This document shows, in pieces, positions 1-15,600 of a stretch of DNA of 64,000 nucleotides; within the stretch, counting starts at the first letter, position 1, and the number at the start of each line of letters is the position of its first letter. The notes under the pieces are model-generated. The model worked only from the letters and a program-made list of their open reading frames with translations, did no database searches and was not told where the DNA came from. The stretch covers positions 1,015,001 to 1,079,000 of the forward strand of contig JAQJVL010000151.1 in the NCBI GenBank assembly GCA_035578905.1, given 5' to 3'. The translations under genes were made by a program, and so were the position numbers. The stretch is from Stictocephala bisonia. Its lineage: Eukaryota; Arthropoda; Insecta; Hemiptera; Membracidae.

Positions 1-127
1 ATATGGGCAACTATGAGGGGTGAATGAGTCTGTTGAGTGTAGATGAACGAGTGTAGTCATTGTTACTAACTAAGGTCGACTGTTCCCCAAAAATACATTT
101 TGATCAATGTTTAATTGCCTTACCCCG
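1..127 (-). mobile_element. SINE 3'-tail fragment
   Basis: Read on the minus strand, this is the tail of a short element that recurs at 44.0-44.2 kb and at the right edge of the window. The shared signature on the plus strand is GAGTGTAGATG followed by GTGTAGTCATTGTTAC or close variants. Only the tail is here. The tRNA-like head would lie at higher coordinates, but the sequence changes at 128, the left border of the 1,784-bp duplicated unit, so the copy is truncated there. Family assignment rests on comparing copies inside this window. Confidence 0.5.
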
Positions 128-419
128 TACAAACATTTTAAAGTCGTTATTGAACTCTGGTTTTTGTGTGTTTTGGAGGTATTATTTAAAATAATATATA
201 AACGGGGTGAAGCTTTCAATAAATGTATTAAATTTAACGACTCAATTACATTTATTATTCTTCGCTCAAATAAAGTAGAGATAAATTAAATTTAACATTA
301 AGTGTAATATATAACGACTTGTAAATACTTATTACCAATGTTATATTAAGATAAGGCGCTTAGAACACAATAATAAAATCCTTTCACAGAAAAACAAAAA
401 AAAGGATGAAGGCTAATAA

Positions 420-955
420 GACCAGCAGAATTATCAAAGCTATTAGAACAAAAGTCAGTGGTGTTTATAAGTTCATTAGCTCTCCACAGCAGTGGTGACT
501 ATTGATTTCCCACACTGACCAGTGCTAAGGCTGAAACTGTAATCAGTGTGAGATCAGTGGTGATGTTTAAAATCACTCGGTTCTTGTGAATATAAAACTG
601 TTGGATTTTCGAAATATTTTAATTGGTTAAAACGAACTCCAACTGTGAACATAATAATAGTATTGATTTTGGTTCAATTCTGAATCATGGGAAAGTTGAG
701 AGTGAAACTAATGTATTGTAACCAGGAAGTACTGTAGAGTCATAATTTGCTTAGCTTACTCTGTAATCCAAGTAATAAAAACAAACATTTTTATGAAAGG
801 CATTAAAGTTAGGAAATAACTTTTAAACGTAAACTGAAATGAGCATTTCAATGTGAGGGGAAAATCTTAACACCCGAGACAGTTCATACCACAAACAGTT
901 TATTGCTGTGGGGAATGAAGTTTCTCATTGGACATTTACAACCACAGCATTCTCA
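420..955. repeat. Dispersed complex module shared with 53.5-57.9 kb
   Basis: Two sub-blocks recur beside a different satellite. Block 1 (about 470-535) contains CCACAGCAGTGGTGACTATT and closely matches 53520-53580. Block 2 (about 850-925) contains ACAAACAGTTTATT near GAGACAGTT and matches 57770-57835. Here the blocks are about 320 bp apart; in the other copy they are about 4.2 kb apart with a 43-bp satellite between them. In the other copy block 1 forms a perfect 10-bp inverted repeat (CAGCAGTGGT and ACCACTGCTG) that has decayed here. A second copy of this module sits at 2204-2739 inside duplication unit 2. It may be a non-autonomous transposon; no termini were recognised. Confidence 0.6.
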
Positions 956-1130
956 CTATGGTTTTATTTTGTTGATAATATTCTTTATTTGCGCAGTAAA
1001 AATAGATTAATAACAAAATTACTTACTGTCAAACATTTTCGTATGCTTATTGATGGATTGTTTAGTTTATATTAGCTTGCATCTCAATTTGGTAGTTTTA
1101 CTAACCTAGTGATAGTTTAAAATGAATAAT

Positions 1131-1911
1131 CACTAACCTCATATAAAACGAGACGTAAATATCCTACAATCACTAACATAGGCGTGTAAAACATAATATC
1201 CTAAAACAACCCCTAATCTAGGCGTATAAAACGAGACGTAAATATCCTACAATCACTAACATAGGCGTGTAAAACGAAATATCCTAAAACAACCACTAAT
1301 CTAGGCGTATAAAACGAGACGTAAATATCCTACAATCACTAACATAGGCGTGTAAAACGTAATATCCTAAAACAACCCCTAATCTAGGCGTATAAAACGA
1401 GACGTAAATATCCTACAATCACTAACATAGGCGTGTAAAACGTAATATCCTAAAACAACCCCTAATCTAGGCGTATAAAACGAGACGTAAATATCCTACA
1501 ATCACTAACATAGGCGTGTAAAACGTAATATCCTAAAACAACCCCTAATCTAGGCGTATAAAACGAGACGTAAATATCCTACAATCACTAACATAGGCGT
1601 GTAAAACGTAATATCCTAAAACAACCCCTAATCTAGGCGTATAAAACAAGACGTACGTATCCTACAATCACTAACATAGGCGTGTAAAACATAATATCCT
1701 AAAACAACCACTAATCTAGGCGTATAAAACGAGACGTAAATATCCTACAATCACTAACATAGGCGTGTAAAACGTAATATCCTAAAACAACCCCTAATCT
1801 AGGCGTAAAAAACGAGACGTAAATATCCTACAATCACTAACATAGGCGTGTAAAACGTAATATCCTAAAACAACCCCTAATCTAGGCGTATAAAACGAGA
1901 CGTAAATATCC
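1131..1911. repeat. 83-bp satellite array, left block
   Basis: Roughly nine tandem units of an 83-bp sequence begin abruptly after unique sequence at about 1131. Each unit is two related halves: a 43-bp half containing CTAGGCGTATAAAACGAGAC and a 40-bp half containing CATAGGCGTGTAAAACGTAA. Both halves share the frame CTAA..TAGGCGT.TAAAACG and a following TATCCTA, so the unit is a dimer of an ancestral monomer of about 43 bp. No open frame is conserved. Confidence 0.96.
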
Positions 1912-3695
1912 TACAAACATTTTAAAGTCGTTATTGAACTCTGGTTTTTGTGTGTTTTGGAAGTATTATTTAAAATAATATATAAACGGGGTGAAGCTTT
2001 CAATAAATGTATTAAATTTAACGACTCAATTACATTTATTATTCTTCGCTCAAATAAAGTAGAGATAAATTAAATTTAACATTAAGTGTAATATATAACG
2101 ACTTGTAAATACTTATTACCAATGTTATATTAAGATAAGGCGCTTAGAACACAATAATAAAATCCTTTCACAGAAAAACAAAAAAAAGGATGAAGGCTAA
2201 TAAGACCAGCAGAATTATCAAAGCTATTAGAACAAAAGTCAGTGGTGTTTATAAGTTCATTAGCTCTCCACAGCAGTGGTGACTATTGATTTCCCACACT
2301 GACCAGTGCTAAGGCTGAAACTGTAATCAGTGTGAGATCAGTGGTGATGTTTAAAATCACTCGGTTCTTGTGAATATAAAACTGTTGGATTTTCGAAATA
2401 TTTTAATTGGTTAAAACGAACTCCAACTGTGAACATAATAATAGTATTGATTTTGGTTCAATTCTGAATCATGGGAAAGTTGAGAGTGAAACTAATGTAT
2501 TGTAACCAGGAAGTACTGTAGAGTCATAATTTGCTTAGCTTACTCTGTAATCCAAGTAATAAAAACAAACATTTTTATGAAAGGCATTAAAGTTAGGAAA
2601 TAACTTTTAAACGTAAACTGAAATGAGCATTTCAATGTGAGGGGAAAATCTTAACACCCGAGACAGTTCATACCACAAACAGTTTATTGCTGTGGGGAAT
2701 GAAGTTTCTCATTGGACATTTACAACCACAGCATTCTCACTATGGTTTTATTTTGTTGATAATATTCTTTATTTGCGCAATAAAAATAGATTAATAACAA
2801 AATTACTTACTGTCAAACATTTTCGTATGCTTATTGATGGATTGTTTAGTTTATATTAGCTTGCATCTCAATTTGGTAGTTTTACTAACCTAGTGATAGT
2901 TTAAAATGAATAATCACTAACCTCATATAAAACGAGACGTAAATATCCTACAATCACTAACATAGGCGTGTAAAACATAATATCCTAAAACAACCCCTAA
3001 TCTAGGCGTATAAAACGAGACGTAAATATCCTACAATCACTAACATAGGCGTGTAAAACGAAATATCCTAAAACAACCACTAATCTAGGCGTATAAAACG
3101 AGACGTAAATATCCTACAATCACTAACATAGGCGTGTAAAACGTAATATCCTAAAACAACCCCTAATCTAGGCGTATAAAACGAGACGTAAATATCCTAC
3201 AATCACTAACATAGGCGTGTAAAACGTAATATCCTAAAACAACCCCTAATCTAGGCGTATAAAACGAGACGTAAATATCCTACAATCACTAACATAGGCG
3301 TGTAAAACGTAATATCCTAAAACAACCCCTAATCTAGGCGTATAAAACGAGACGTAAATATCCTACAATCACTAACATAGGCGTGTAAAACGTAATATCC
3401 TAAAACAACCCCTAATCTAGGCGTATAAAACAAGACGTACGTATCCTACAATCACTAACATAGGCGTGTAAAACATAATATCCTAAAACAACCACTAATC
3501 TAGGCGTATAAAACGAGACGTAAATATCCTACAATCACTAACATAGGCGTGTAAAACGTAATATCCTAAAACAACCCCTAATCTAGGCGTATAAAACGAG
3601 ACGTAAATATCCTACAATCACTAACATAGGCGTGTAAAACGTAATATCCTAAAACAACCCCTAATCTAGGCGTATAAAACGAGACGTAAATATCC
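1912..3695. repeat. 1,784-bp tandem duplication, unit 2
   Basis: This is the second copy of 128-1911. Rare satellite variants are copied at the same offset, such as the CAAGACGTACGT unit at 1647 and 3431 and the AAAACGAAATATCC unit near 1275 and 3059. The duplication therefore included satellite as well as flank. From the end of this unit the satellite continues without interruption. Confidence 0.92.
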
Positions 3696-6600
3696 TACAA
3701 TCACTAACATAGGCGTGTAAAACGTAATATCCTAAAACAACCCTTAATCTAGGCGTATAAAACGAGACGTAAATATCCTACAATCACTAACATAGGCGTG
3801 TAAAACGTAATATCCTAAAACAACCCCTAATCTAGGCGTATAAAACGAGACGTAAATATCCTACAATCACTAACATAGGCGTGCAAAACGTAATATCCTA
3901 AAACAACCCCTAATCTAGGCGTATAAAACGAGACGTAAATATACTGCAATCACTAACATAGGCGTGCAAAACGTAATATCCTAAAACAACCCCTAATCTA
4001 GGCGTATAAAACGAGACGTAAATATCCTACAATCACTAACAAGGCGTGTAAAACGTAATATCCTAAAACAACCCCTAATCTAGGCGTATAAAACGAGACG
4101 TAAATATCCTACAATCACTAACATAGGCGTGTAAAACGTAATATCCTAAAACAACCCTTAATCTAGGCGTATAAAACGAGACGTAAATATCCTACAATCA
4201 CTAACATAGGCGTGTAAAACGTAATATCCTAAAACAACCCCTAATCTAGGCGTATAAAACGAGACGTAAATATCCTACAATCACTAACATAGGCGTGTAA
4301 AACGTAATATCCTAAAACTACCCCTAATATAGGCGTATAAAACGAGACGTAAATATCCTACAATCACTAACATAGGCGTGTAAAACGTAATATCCTAAAA
4401 CAACCCCTAATCTAGGCGTATAAAACGAGACGTAAATATCCTACAATCACTAACATAGGCGTGTAAAACGTAATATCCTAAAACAACCCCTAATCTAGGC
4501 GTATAAAACGAGACGTAAATATCCTACAATCACTAACATAGGCGTGTAAAACGTAATATCCTAAAACAACCCCTAATCTAGGCGTATAAAACAAGACGTA
4601 AATATCGTACAATCACTAACATAGGCGTGTAAAACGTAATATCCTAAAACAACCCCTAATCTAGGCGTATAAAACGAGACGTAAATATCCTACAATCACT
4701 AACATAGGCGTGTAAAACGTAATATCCTAAAACAACCCCTAATATAGGCGTATAAAACGAGACGTAAATATCCTACAATCACTAACATAGGCGTGTAAAA
4801 CGTATTATCCTAAAACAACCCCTAATCTAGGCGTATAAAACGAGACGTAAATATACTGCAATCACTAACATAGGCGTGCAAAACGTAATATCCTAAAACA
4901 ACCCCTAATCTAGGCGTATAAAACGAGACGTAAATATCCTACAATCACTAACATAGGCGTGTAAAACGTAATATCCTAAAACAACCCCTAATCTAGGCGT
5001 ATAAAACGAGACGTAAATATCCTACAATCACTAACATAGGCGTGTAAAACGTAATATCCTAAAACAACCCTTAATCTAGGCGTATAAAACGAGACGTAAA
5101 TATCCTACAATCACTAACATAGGCGTGTAAAACGTAATATCCTAAAACAACCCCTAATCTAGGCGTATAAAACAAGACGTACGTATCCTACAATTACTAA
5201 CATAGGCGTGAAAAACATAATATCCTAAAACAACCCCTAATCTAGGCGTATAAAACGAGACGTAAATATCCTACAATCACTAACATAGGCGTGTAAAACG
5301 TAATATCCTAAAACAACCCCTAATCTAGGCGTATAAAACGAGACGTAAATATCCTACAATCACTAACATAGGCGTGTAAAACGTAATATCCTAAAACTAC
5401 CCCTAATATAGGCGTATAAAACGAGACGTAAATATCCTACAATCACTAACATAGGCGTGTAAAACGTAATATCCTAAAACAACCCTTAATCTAGGCGTAT
5501 AAAACGAGACGTAAATATCCTACAATCACTAACATAGGCGTGTAAAACGTAATATCCTAAAACAACCCCTAATCTAGGCGTATAAAACGAGACGTAAATA
5601 TCCTACAATCACTAACATAGGCGTGTAAAACGTAATATCCTAAAACAACCCCTAATCTAGGCGTATAAAACAAGACGTAAATATCGTACAATCACTAACA
5701 TAGGCGTGTAAAACGTAATATCCTAAAACAACCCCTAATCTAGGCGTATAAAACAAGACGTAAATATCCTACAATCACTAACATAGGCGTGTAAAACGTA
5801 ATATCCTAAAACAACCCCTAATCTAGGCGTATAAAACGAGACGTAAATATCCTACAATCACTAACATAGGCGTGTAAAACATAATATCCTAAAACAACCC
5901 CTAATCTAGGCGTATAAAACGAGACGTAAATATACTGCAATCACTAACATAGGCGTGTAAAACGTAATATCGTAAAACAACCCCTAATCTAGGCGTATAA
6001 AACGAGACGTACGTATCCTACAATCACTAACATAGGCGTGTAAAACGTAATAACCTAAAACAACCCCTAATCTAGGCGTATAAATCGAGACGTAAATATA
6101 CTGCAATCACTAACATAGGCGTGCAAAACGTAATATCCTAAAACAACCCCTAATCTAGGCGTATAAAACGAGACGTAAATATACTGCAATCACTAACATA
6201 AGCGTGTAAAACGTAATATCCTAAAACAACCCCTAATCTAGGCGTATAAAACGAGACGTAAATATACTGCAATCACTAACATAGGCGTGCAAAACGTAAT
6301 ATCCTAAAACAACCGCTAATCTAGGCGTATAAAACAAAACGTAAATATCCTACAATCACTAACATAGGCGTGTAAAACGTAATATCCTAAAACAACCCCT
6401 AATCTAGGCGTATAAAACGAGACGTAAATATACTGCAATCACTAACATAGGCGTGCAAAACGTAATATCCTAAAACAACCCCTAATCTAGGCGTATAAAA
6501 CGAGACGTAAATATCCTACAATCACTAACATAGGCGTGTAAAACGTAATATCCTAAAACAACCCCTAATCTAGGCGTATAAAACGAGACGTAAATATCCT

Positions 6601-9600
6601 ACAATCACTAACATAGGCGTGTAAAACGTAATATCCTAAAACAACCCTTAATCTAGGCGTATAAAACGAGACGTAAATATCCTACAATCAATAACATAGG
6701 CGTGTAAAACGTAATATCCTAAAACAACCCCTAATCTAGGCGTATAAAACAAGACGTACGTATCCTACAATCACTAACATAGGCGTGAAAAACATAATGT
6801 CCTAAAACAACCCCTAATCTAGGCGTATAAAACGAGACGTAAATATCCTACAATCACTAACATAGGCGTGTAAAACGTAATATCCTAAAACAACCCCTAA
6901 TCTAGGCGTATAAAACGAGACGTAAATATCCTACAATCACTAACATAGGCGTGTAAAACGTAATATCCTAAAACAACCCCTAATCTAGGCGTATAAAACG
7001 AGACGTAAATATCCTACAATCACTAACATAGGCGTGTAAAACGTAATATCCTAAAACAACCCCTAATCTAGGCGTATAAAACGAGACGTAAATATCCTAC
7101 AATCACTAACATAGGCGTGTAAAACGTAATATCCTAAAACAACCCCTAATCTAGGCGTATAAAACGAGACGTAAATATCCTACAATCATTAACATAGGCG
7201 TGTAAAACGTAATATCCTAAAACAACCCCTAATCTAGGCGTATAAAACAAGACGTAAATATCGTACAATCACTAACATAGGCGTGTAAAACGTAATATCC
7301 TAAAACAACCCCTAATATAGGCGTATAAAACGAGACGTAAATATCCTACAATCACTAACATAGGCGTGTAAAACGTAATATCCTAAAACAACCCCTAATC
7401 TAGGCGTATAAAACGAGACGTAAATATCCTACAATCACTAACATAGGCGTGTAAAACGTAATATCCTAAAACAACCCCTAATCTAGGCGTATAAAACGAG
7501 ACGTAAATATCCTACAATCACTAACATAGGCGTGTAAAACGTAATATCCTAAAACAACCCCTAATCTAGGCGTATAAAACGAGACGTAAATATCGTACAA
7601 TCACTAACATAGGCGTGTAAAACGTAATATCCTAAAACAACCCCTAATCTAGGCGTATAAAACGAGACGTACGTATCCTACAATCACTAACATAGGCGTG
7701 TAAAACGTAATATCCTAAAACAACCCCTAATCTAGGCGTATAAATCGAGACGTAAATATACTGCAATCACTAACATAGGCGTGTAAAACGTAATATCCTA
7801 AAACAACCCCTAATCTAGGCGTATAAAACGAGACGTAAATATCCTACAATCACTAACATAGGCGTGTAAAACGTAATATCCTAAAACAACCCCTAATCTA
7901 GGCGTATAAAACGAGACGTAAATATCCTACAATCACTAACATAGGCGTGTAAAACGTAATATCCTAAAACAACCCCTAATCTAGGCGTATAAAACGAGAC
8001 GTAAATATCGTACAATCACTAACATAGGCGTGTAAAACGTAATATCCTGAAACAACCCCTAATCTAGGCGTATAAAACGAGACGTAAATATCGTACAATC
8101 ACTAACATAGGCGTGTAAAACGTAATATCCTAAAACAACCCCTAATCTAGGCGTATAAAACGAGACGTAAATATCCTACAATCACTAACATAGGCGTGTA
8201 AAACGTAATATCCTAAAACAACCCCTAATATAGGCGTATAAAACGAGACGTAAATATCCTACAATCACTAACATAGGCGTGTAAAACGTAATATCCTAAA
8301 ACAACCCCTAATCTAGGCGTATAAAACGAGACGTAAATATACTGCAATCACTAACATAGGCGTGCAAAACGTAATATCCTAAAACAACCCCTAATCTAGG
8401 CGTATAAAACGAGACGTAAATATCCTACAATCACTAACATAGGCGTGTAAAACGTAATATCCTAAAACAACCCCTAATCTAGGCGTATAAAACGAGACGT
8501 AAATATCCTACAATCACTAACATAGGCGTGTAAAACGTAATATCCTAAAACAACCCTTAATCTAGGCGTATAAAACGAGACGTAAATATCCTACAATCAC
8601 TAACATAGGCGTGTAAAACGTAATATCCTAAAACAACCCCTAATCTAGGCGTATAAAACAAGACGTACGTATCCTACAATCACTAACATAGGCGTGAAAA
8701 CCATAATGTCCTAAAACAACCCCTAATCTAGGCGTATAAAACGAGACGTAAATATCCTACAATCACTAACATAGGCGTGTAAAACGTAATATCCTAAAAC
8801 AACCCCTAATCTAGGCGTATAAAACGAGACGTAAATATCCTACAATCACTAACATAGGCGTGTAAAACGTAATATCCTAAAACAACCCCTAATCTAGGCG
8901 TATAAAACGAGACGTAAATATCGTACAATCACTAACATAGGCGTGTAAAACGTAATATCCTAAAACAACCCCTAATCTAGGCGTATAAAACGAGACGTAC
9001 GTATCCTACAATCACTAACATAGGCGTGTAAAACGTAATATCCTAAAACAACCACTAATCTAGGCGTATACAACGAGACGTAAATATCCTACAATCATTA
9101 ACATAGGCGTGTAAAACGTGATATCCTAAAACAACCCCTAATCTAGGCGTATAAAACAAGACGTAAATATCGTACAATCACTAACATAGGCGTGTAAAAC
9201 GTAATATCCTAAAACAACCCCTAATATAGGCGTATAAAACGAGACGTAAATATCCTACAATCACTAACATAGGCGTGTAAAACGTAATATCCTAAAACAA
9301 CCCCTAATCTAGGCGTATAAAACGAGACGTAAATATCCTACAATCACTAACATAGGCGTGTAAAACGTAATATCCTAAAACAATCACTAATCTAGGCGTG
9401 TAAAACGAGACGTAAATATCCTACAATCACTAACATAGGCGTGTAAAACGTAATATCCTAAAACAATCACTAATCTAGGCGTATAAAACGAGACGTAAAT
9501 ATCGTACAATCACTAACATAGGCGTGTACCCCTAATCTAGGCGTATAAAACGAGACGTACGTATCCTACAATCACTAACATAGGCGTGTAAAACGTAATA

Positions 9601-12600
9601 TCCTAAAACAATCACTAATCTAGGCGTATAAATCGAGACGTAAATATACTGCAATCACTAACATAGGCGTGCAAAACGTAATATCCTAAAACAACCCCTA
9701 ATCTAGGCGTATAAAACGAGACGTAAATATACTGCAATCACTAACATAGGCGTGTAAAACGTAATATCCTAAAACAACCCCTAATCTAGGCGTATAAAAC
9801 GAGACATAAATATCGTACAATCACTAACATAGGCGTGTAAAACGTAATATCCTAAAACAACCCCTAATCTAGGCGTATAAAACGAGACGTAAATATCCTA
9901 CAATCACTAACATAGGCGTGTAAAACGTAATATCCTAAAACAACCCCTAATATAGGCGTATAAAACGAGACGTAAATATCCTACAATCACTAACATAGGC
10001 GTGTAAAACGTAATATCCTAAAACAACCCCTAATCTAGGCGTATAAAACGAGACGTAAATATACTGCAATCACTAACATAGGCGTGCAAAACGTAATATC
10101 CTAAAACAACCCCCTAATCTAGGCGTATAAAACGAGACGTAAATATCCTACAATCACTAACATAGGCGTGTAAAACGTAATATCCTAAAACAACCCCTAA
10201 TCTAGGCGTATAAAACGAGACGTAAATATCCTACAATCACTAACATAGGCGTGTAAAACGTAATATCCTAAAACAACCCTTAATCTAGGCGTATAAAACG
10301 AGACGTAAATATCCTACAATCACTAACATAGGCGTGTAAAACGTAATATCCTAAAACAACCCCTAATCTAGGCGTATAAAACAAGACGTACGTATCCTAC
10401 AATCACTAACATAGGCGTGAAAACCATAATGTCCTAAAACAACCCCTAATCTAGGCGTATAAAACGAGACGTAAATATCCTACAATCACTAACATAGGCG
10501 TGTAAAACGTAATATCCTAAAACAACCCCTAATCTAGGCGTATAAAACGAGACGTAAATATCCTACAATCACTAACATAGGCGTGTAAAACGTAATATCC
10601 TAAAACAACCCCTAATCTAGGCGTATAAAACGAGACGTAAATATCGTACAATCACTAACATAGGCGTGTAAAACGTAATATCCTAAAACAACCCCTAATC
10701 TAGGCGTATAAAACGAGACGTACGTATCCTACAATCACTAACATAGGCGTGTAAAACGTAATATCCTAAAACAACCCCTAATCTAGGCGTATAAAACAAG
10801 ACGTAAATATCGTACAATCACTAACATAGGCGTGTAAAACGTAATATCCTAAAACAACCCCTAATATAGGCGTATAAAACGAGACGTAAATATCCTACAA
10901 TCACTAACATAGGCGTGTAAAACGTAATATCCTAAAACAACCCCTAATCTAGGCGTATAAAACGAGACGTAAATATCCTACAATCACTAACATAGGCGTG
11001 TAAAACGTAATATCCTAAAACAACCCCTAATCTAGGCGTATAAAACGAGACGTAAATATCCTACAATCACTAACATAGGCGTGTAAAACGTAATATCCTA
11101 AAACAACCCCTAATCTAGGCGTATAAAACGAGACATAAATATCGTACAATCACTAACATAGGCGTGTAAAACGTAATATCCTAAAACAACCCCTAATCTA
11201 GGCGTATAAAACGAGACGTACGTATCCTACAATCACTAACATAGGCGTGTAAAACGTAATATCCTAAAACAACCCCTAATCTAGGCGTATAAATCGAGAC
11301 GTAAATATACTGCAATCACTAACATAGGCGTGCAAAACGTAATATCCTAAAACAACCCCTAATCTAGGCGTATAAAACGAGACGTAAATATACTGCAATC
11401 ACTAACATAGGCGTGTAAAACGTAATATCCTAAAACAACCCCTAATCTAGGCGTATAAAACGAGACGTAAATATACTGCAATCACTAACATAGGCGTGCA
11501 AAACGTAATATCCTAAAACAACCCCTAATCTAGGCGTATAAAACAAAACGTAAATATCCTACAATCACTAACATAGGCGTGTAAAACGTAATATCCTAAA
11601 ACAACCCCTAATCTAGGCGTATAAAACGAGACGTACGTATCCTACAATCACTAACATAGGCGTGTAAAACGTAATTATCCTAAAACAACCCCTAATCTAG
11701 GCGTATAAAACGAGACGTAAATATACTGCAATCACTAACATAGGCGTGTAAAACGTAATATCCTAAAACAACCCCTAATCTAGGCGTATAAAACGAGACG
11801 TAAATATACTGCAATCACTAACTTAGGCGTGTAAAACGTAATATCCTAAAACAACCCCTAATCTAGGCGTATAAAACGAGACGTACGTATCCTACAATCA
11901 CTAACATAGGCGTGTAAACGTAATATCCTAAAACAATCACTAATCTAGGCGTATAAAACGAGACGTAAATATACTGCAATCACTAACTTAGGCGTGTACC
12001 CCTAATCTAGGCGTATAAAACGAGACGTACGTATCCTACAATCACTAACATAGGCGTGTAAAACGTAATATCCTAAAACAATCACTAATCTAGGCGTATA
12101 AAACGAGACGTAAATATACTGCAATCACTAACTTAGGCGTGTAAAACGTAATATCCTAAAACAACCACTAATCTAGGCGTATAAAACAAGACGTACGTAT
12201 CCTACAATCACTAACATAGGCGTGTAAAACATAATATCCTAAAACAACCCCTAATCTAGGCGTATAAAACGAGACGTAAATATCCTACAATCACTAACAT
12301 AGGCGTGTAAAACGTAATATCCTAAAACAACCCCTAATCTAGGCGTATAAAACGAGACGTAAATATCCTACAATCACTAACATAGGCGTGTAAAACCTAA
12401 TATCCTAAAACAACCCCTAATCTAGGCGTATAAAACGAGACGTACGTATCCTACAATCACAAACATAGGCGTGTAAAACGTAATATTCTAAAACAACCCC
12501 TAATCTAAGCGTATAAATCAAGACGTAAATATACTGCAATCACTAACATAGGCGTGCAAAACGTAATATCCTAAAACAACCCCTAATCTAGGCGTATAAA

Positions 12601-15600
12601 ACGAGACGTAAATATACTGCAATCACTAACATAGGCGTGTAAAACGTAATATCCTAAAACAACCCCTAATCTAGGCGTATAAAACGAGACGTAAATATAC
12701 TGCAATCACTAACACAGGCGTGCAAAACGTAATATCCAAAAACAACCCCTAATCTAGGCGTATAAAACAAAACGTAAATATCCTACAATCACTAACATAG
12801 GCGTGTAAAACGTAATATCCTAAAACAACCCCTAATCTAGGCGTATAAAACGAGACGTACGTATCCTACAATCACTAACATAGGCGTGTAAAACGTAATA
12901 TCCTAAAACAACCCCTAATCTAGGCGTATAAAACGAGACGTAAATATACTGCAATCACTAACATAGGCGTGTAAAACGTAATATACTAAAACAACCCCTA
13001 ATCTAGGCGTATAAAACGAGACGTAAATATACTGCAATCACTAACTTAGGCGTGTAAAACGTAATATCCTAAAACAACCCCTAATCTAGGCGTATAAAAC
13101 GAGACGTACGTATCCTACAATCACTAACATAGGCGTGTAAACGTAATATCCTAAAACAATCACTAACATAGGCGTATAAAACGAGACGTAAATATACTGC
13201 AATCACTAACTTAGGCGTGTAAAACGTAATATCCTAAAACAACCTCTAATCTAGGCGTATAAAACGAGACGTACGTATCTTACAATCACTAACATAGGCG
13301 TGTAAACGTAATATCCTAAAACAATTACTAATCTAGGCGTATAAAACGAGACGTAAATATACTGCAATCACTAACTTAGGCGTGTAAAACGTAATATCCT
13401 AAAACAACCCCTAATCTAGGCGTATAAAACGAGACGTACGTATCCTACAATCACTAACATAGGCGTGTAAACGTAATATCCTAAAACGATCACTAATCTA
13501 GGCGTATAAAACGAGACGTAAATATACTGCAATCACTAACATAGGCGTGTAAAACGTAATATCCTTAAACAATCCCTAATCTAGGCGTATAAAACGAGAC
13601 GTACGTATCCTACAATCACTAACATAGGCGTGTAAACGTAATATCCTAAAACAATCACTAATCTAGGCGTATAAAACGAGACGTAAATATACTGCAATCA
13701 CTTACTTAGGCGTGTAAAACGTAATATCCTAAAACAACCACTAATCTAGGCGTATAAAACGAGACGTAAATATACTGCAATCACTAACTTAGGCGTGTAA
13801 AACGTAATATCCTAAAACAATCACTAATCTAGGCGTATAAAACAAGACGTAAATATCCTACAGTCACTAACATAGGCGTGTAAACGTAATATCCTAAAAC
13901 AATCACTAATCTAGGCGTATAAAACGAGACGTAAATATACTGCAATCACTAACTTAGGCGTGTAAAACGTAATATCCTAAAACAACCCCTAATCTAGGCG
14001 TATAAAACAAGACGTACGTATCCTACAATCACTAACATAGGCGTGTAAACGTAATATCCTAAAACAATCACTAATCTAGGCGTATAAAACGAGACGTAAA
14101 TATACTGCAATCACTAACTTAGGCGTGTAAAACGTAATATCCTAAAACAACCACTAATCTAGGTGTATAAAACGAGACGTACGTATCCTACAATCACTAA
14201 CATAGGTGTATAAAACAAGACGTAAATATCCTACAATCACTAACATAGGCGTATAAAACGAGACGTAAATATACTGCAATCACTAACTTAGGCGTGTAAA
14301 ACGTAATATCCTAAAACAACCCCTAATCTAGGCGTATAAAACGAGACGTACGTATCCTACAATCACTAACATAGGCGTGTAAACGTAATATCCTAAAACA
14401 ATCACTAATCTAGGCGTATAAAACGAAACGTAAATATACTGCAATCACTAACTTAGGCGTGTAAAACGTAATATCCTAAAACAACCCCTAATCTAGGCGT
14501 ATAAAACGAGACGTACGTATCCTACAATCACTAACATAGGCGTGTAAACGTAATATCCTAAAACAATCACTAATCTAGGCGTATAAAACGAGACGTAAAT
14601 ATACTGCAATCACTAACTTAGGCGTGTAAAACGTAATATCCTAAAACAACCACTAATCTAGGCGTATAAAACGAGACGTAAATATACTGAAATCACTAAA
14701 TTAGGCGTGTAAAACGTAATATCCTAAAACAATCACTAATCTAGGCGTATAAAACAAGACGTAAATATCGTACAATCACTAACATAGGCGAGTAAACGTA
14801 ATATCCTAAAACAATCACTAATCTAGGCGTATAAAACGAGACGTAAATATACTGCAATCACTAACTTAGGCGTGTAAAACGTAATATCCTAAAACAACCC
14901 CTAATCAAGGCGTATAAAACAAGACGTACGTATCCTACAATCACTAACATAGGCGTGTAAACGTAATATCCTAAAACAATCACTAATCTAGGCGTATAAA
15001 ACGAGACGTAAATATACTGCAATCACTAACTTAGGCGTGTAAAACGTAATATCCTAAAACAACCACTAATCTAGGTGTATAAAACGAGACGTACGTATCC
15101 TACAATCACTAACTTAGGCGTGTAAAACGTAATTTCCTAAAACAACCCCTAATCTAGGCGTATAAAACGAGACGTACGTATCCTACAATCACTAACTTAG
15201 GCGTGTAAAACGTAATTTACTAAAACAACCCCTAATCTAGGCGTATAAAACGAGACGTACGTATCCTACAATCACTAACTTAGGCGTGTAAAACGTAATT
15301 TCCTAAAACAACCCCTAATCTAGGCGTATAAAACGAGACGTACGTATCCTACAATCACTAACTTAGGCGTGTAAAACGTAATTTCATAAAACAACCCCTA
15401 ATCTAGGCGTATAAAACGAGACGTAAATATCCTACAATCACTAACATAGGCGTGTAAAACGTAATATCCTAAAACAACCCCTAATATAGGCGTATAAAAC
15501 GAGACGTAAATATCCTACAATCACTAACATAGGCGTGTAAAACATAATATCCTAAAACAACCCCTAATCTAGGCGTATAAAACGAGACGTAAATATCCTA

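Larger units (their letters stand above)
128..1911. repeat. 1,784-bp tandem duplication, unit 1
   Basis: Position 128 onward matches 1912 onward at a constant offset of 1,784, with only scattered single-base differences (for example near 179/1963, 995/2779 and 1808/3592). The unit comprises about 1 kb of complex sequence plus roughly nine copies of the 83-bp satellite. The junction at 1911/1912 falls where satellite CCTACAA meets unique GTACAAA, so the shared TACAA is a 5-bp microhomology. No convincing gene lies in the complex part; the longest frame there (107-289) is short, AT-rich and unrecognised. Either a recent unequal exchange or an assembly error could explain the near identity. Confidence 0.93.
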
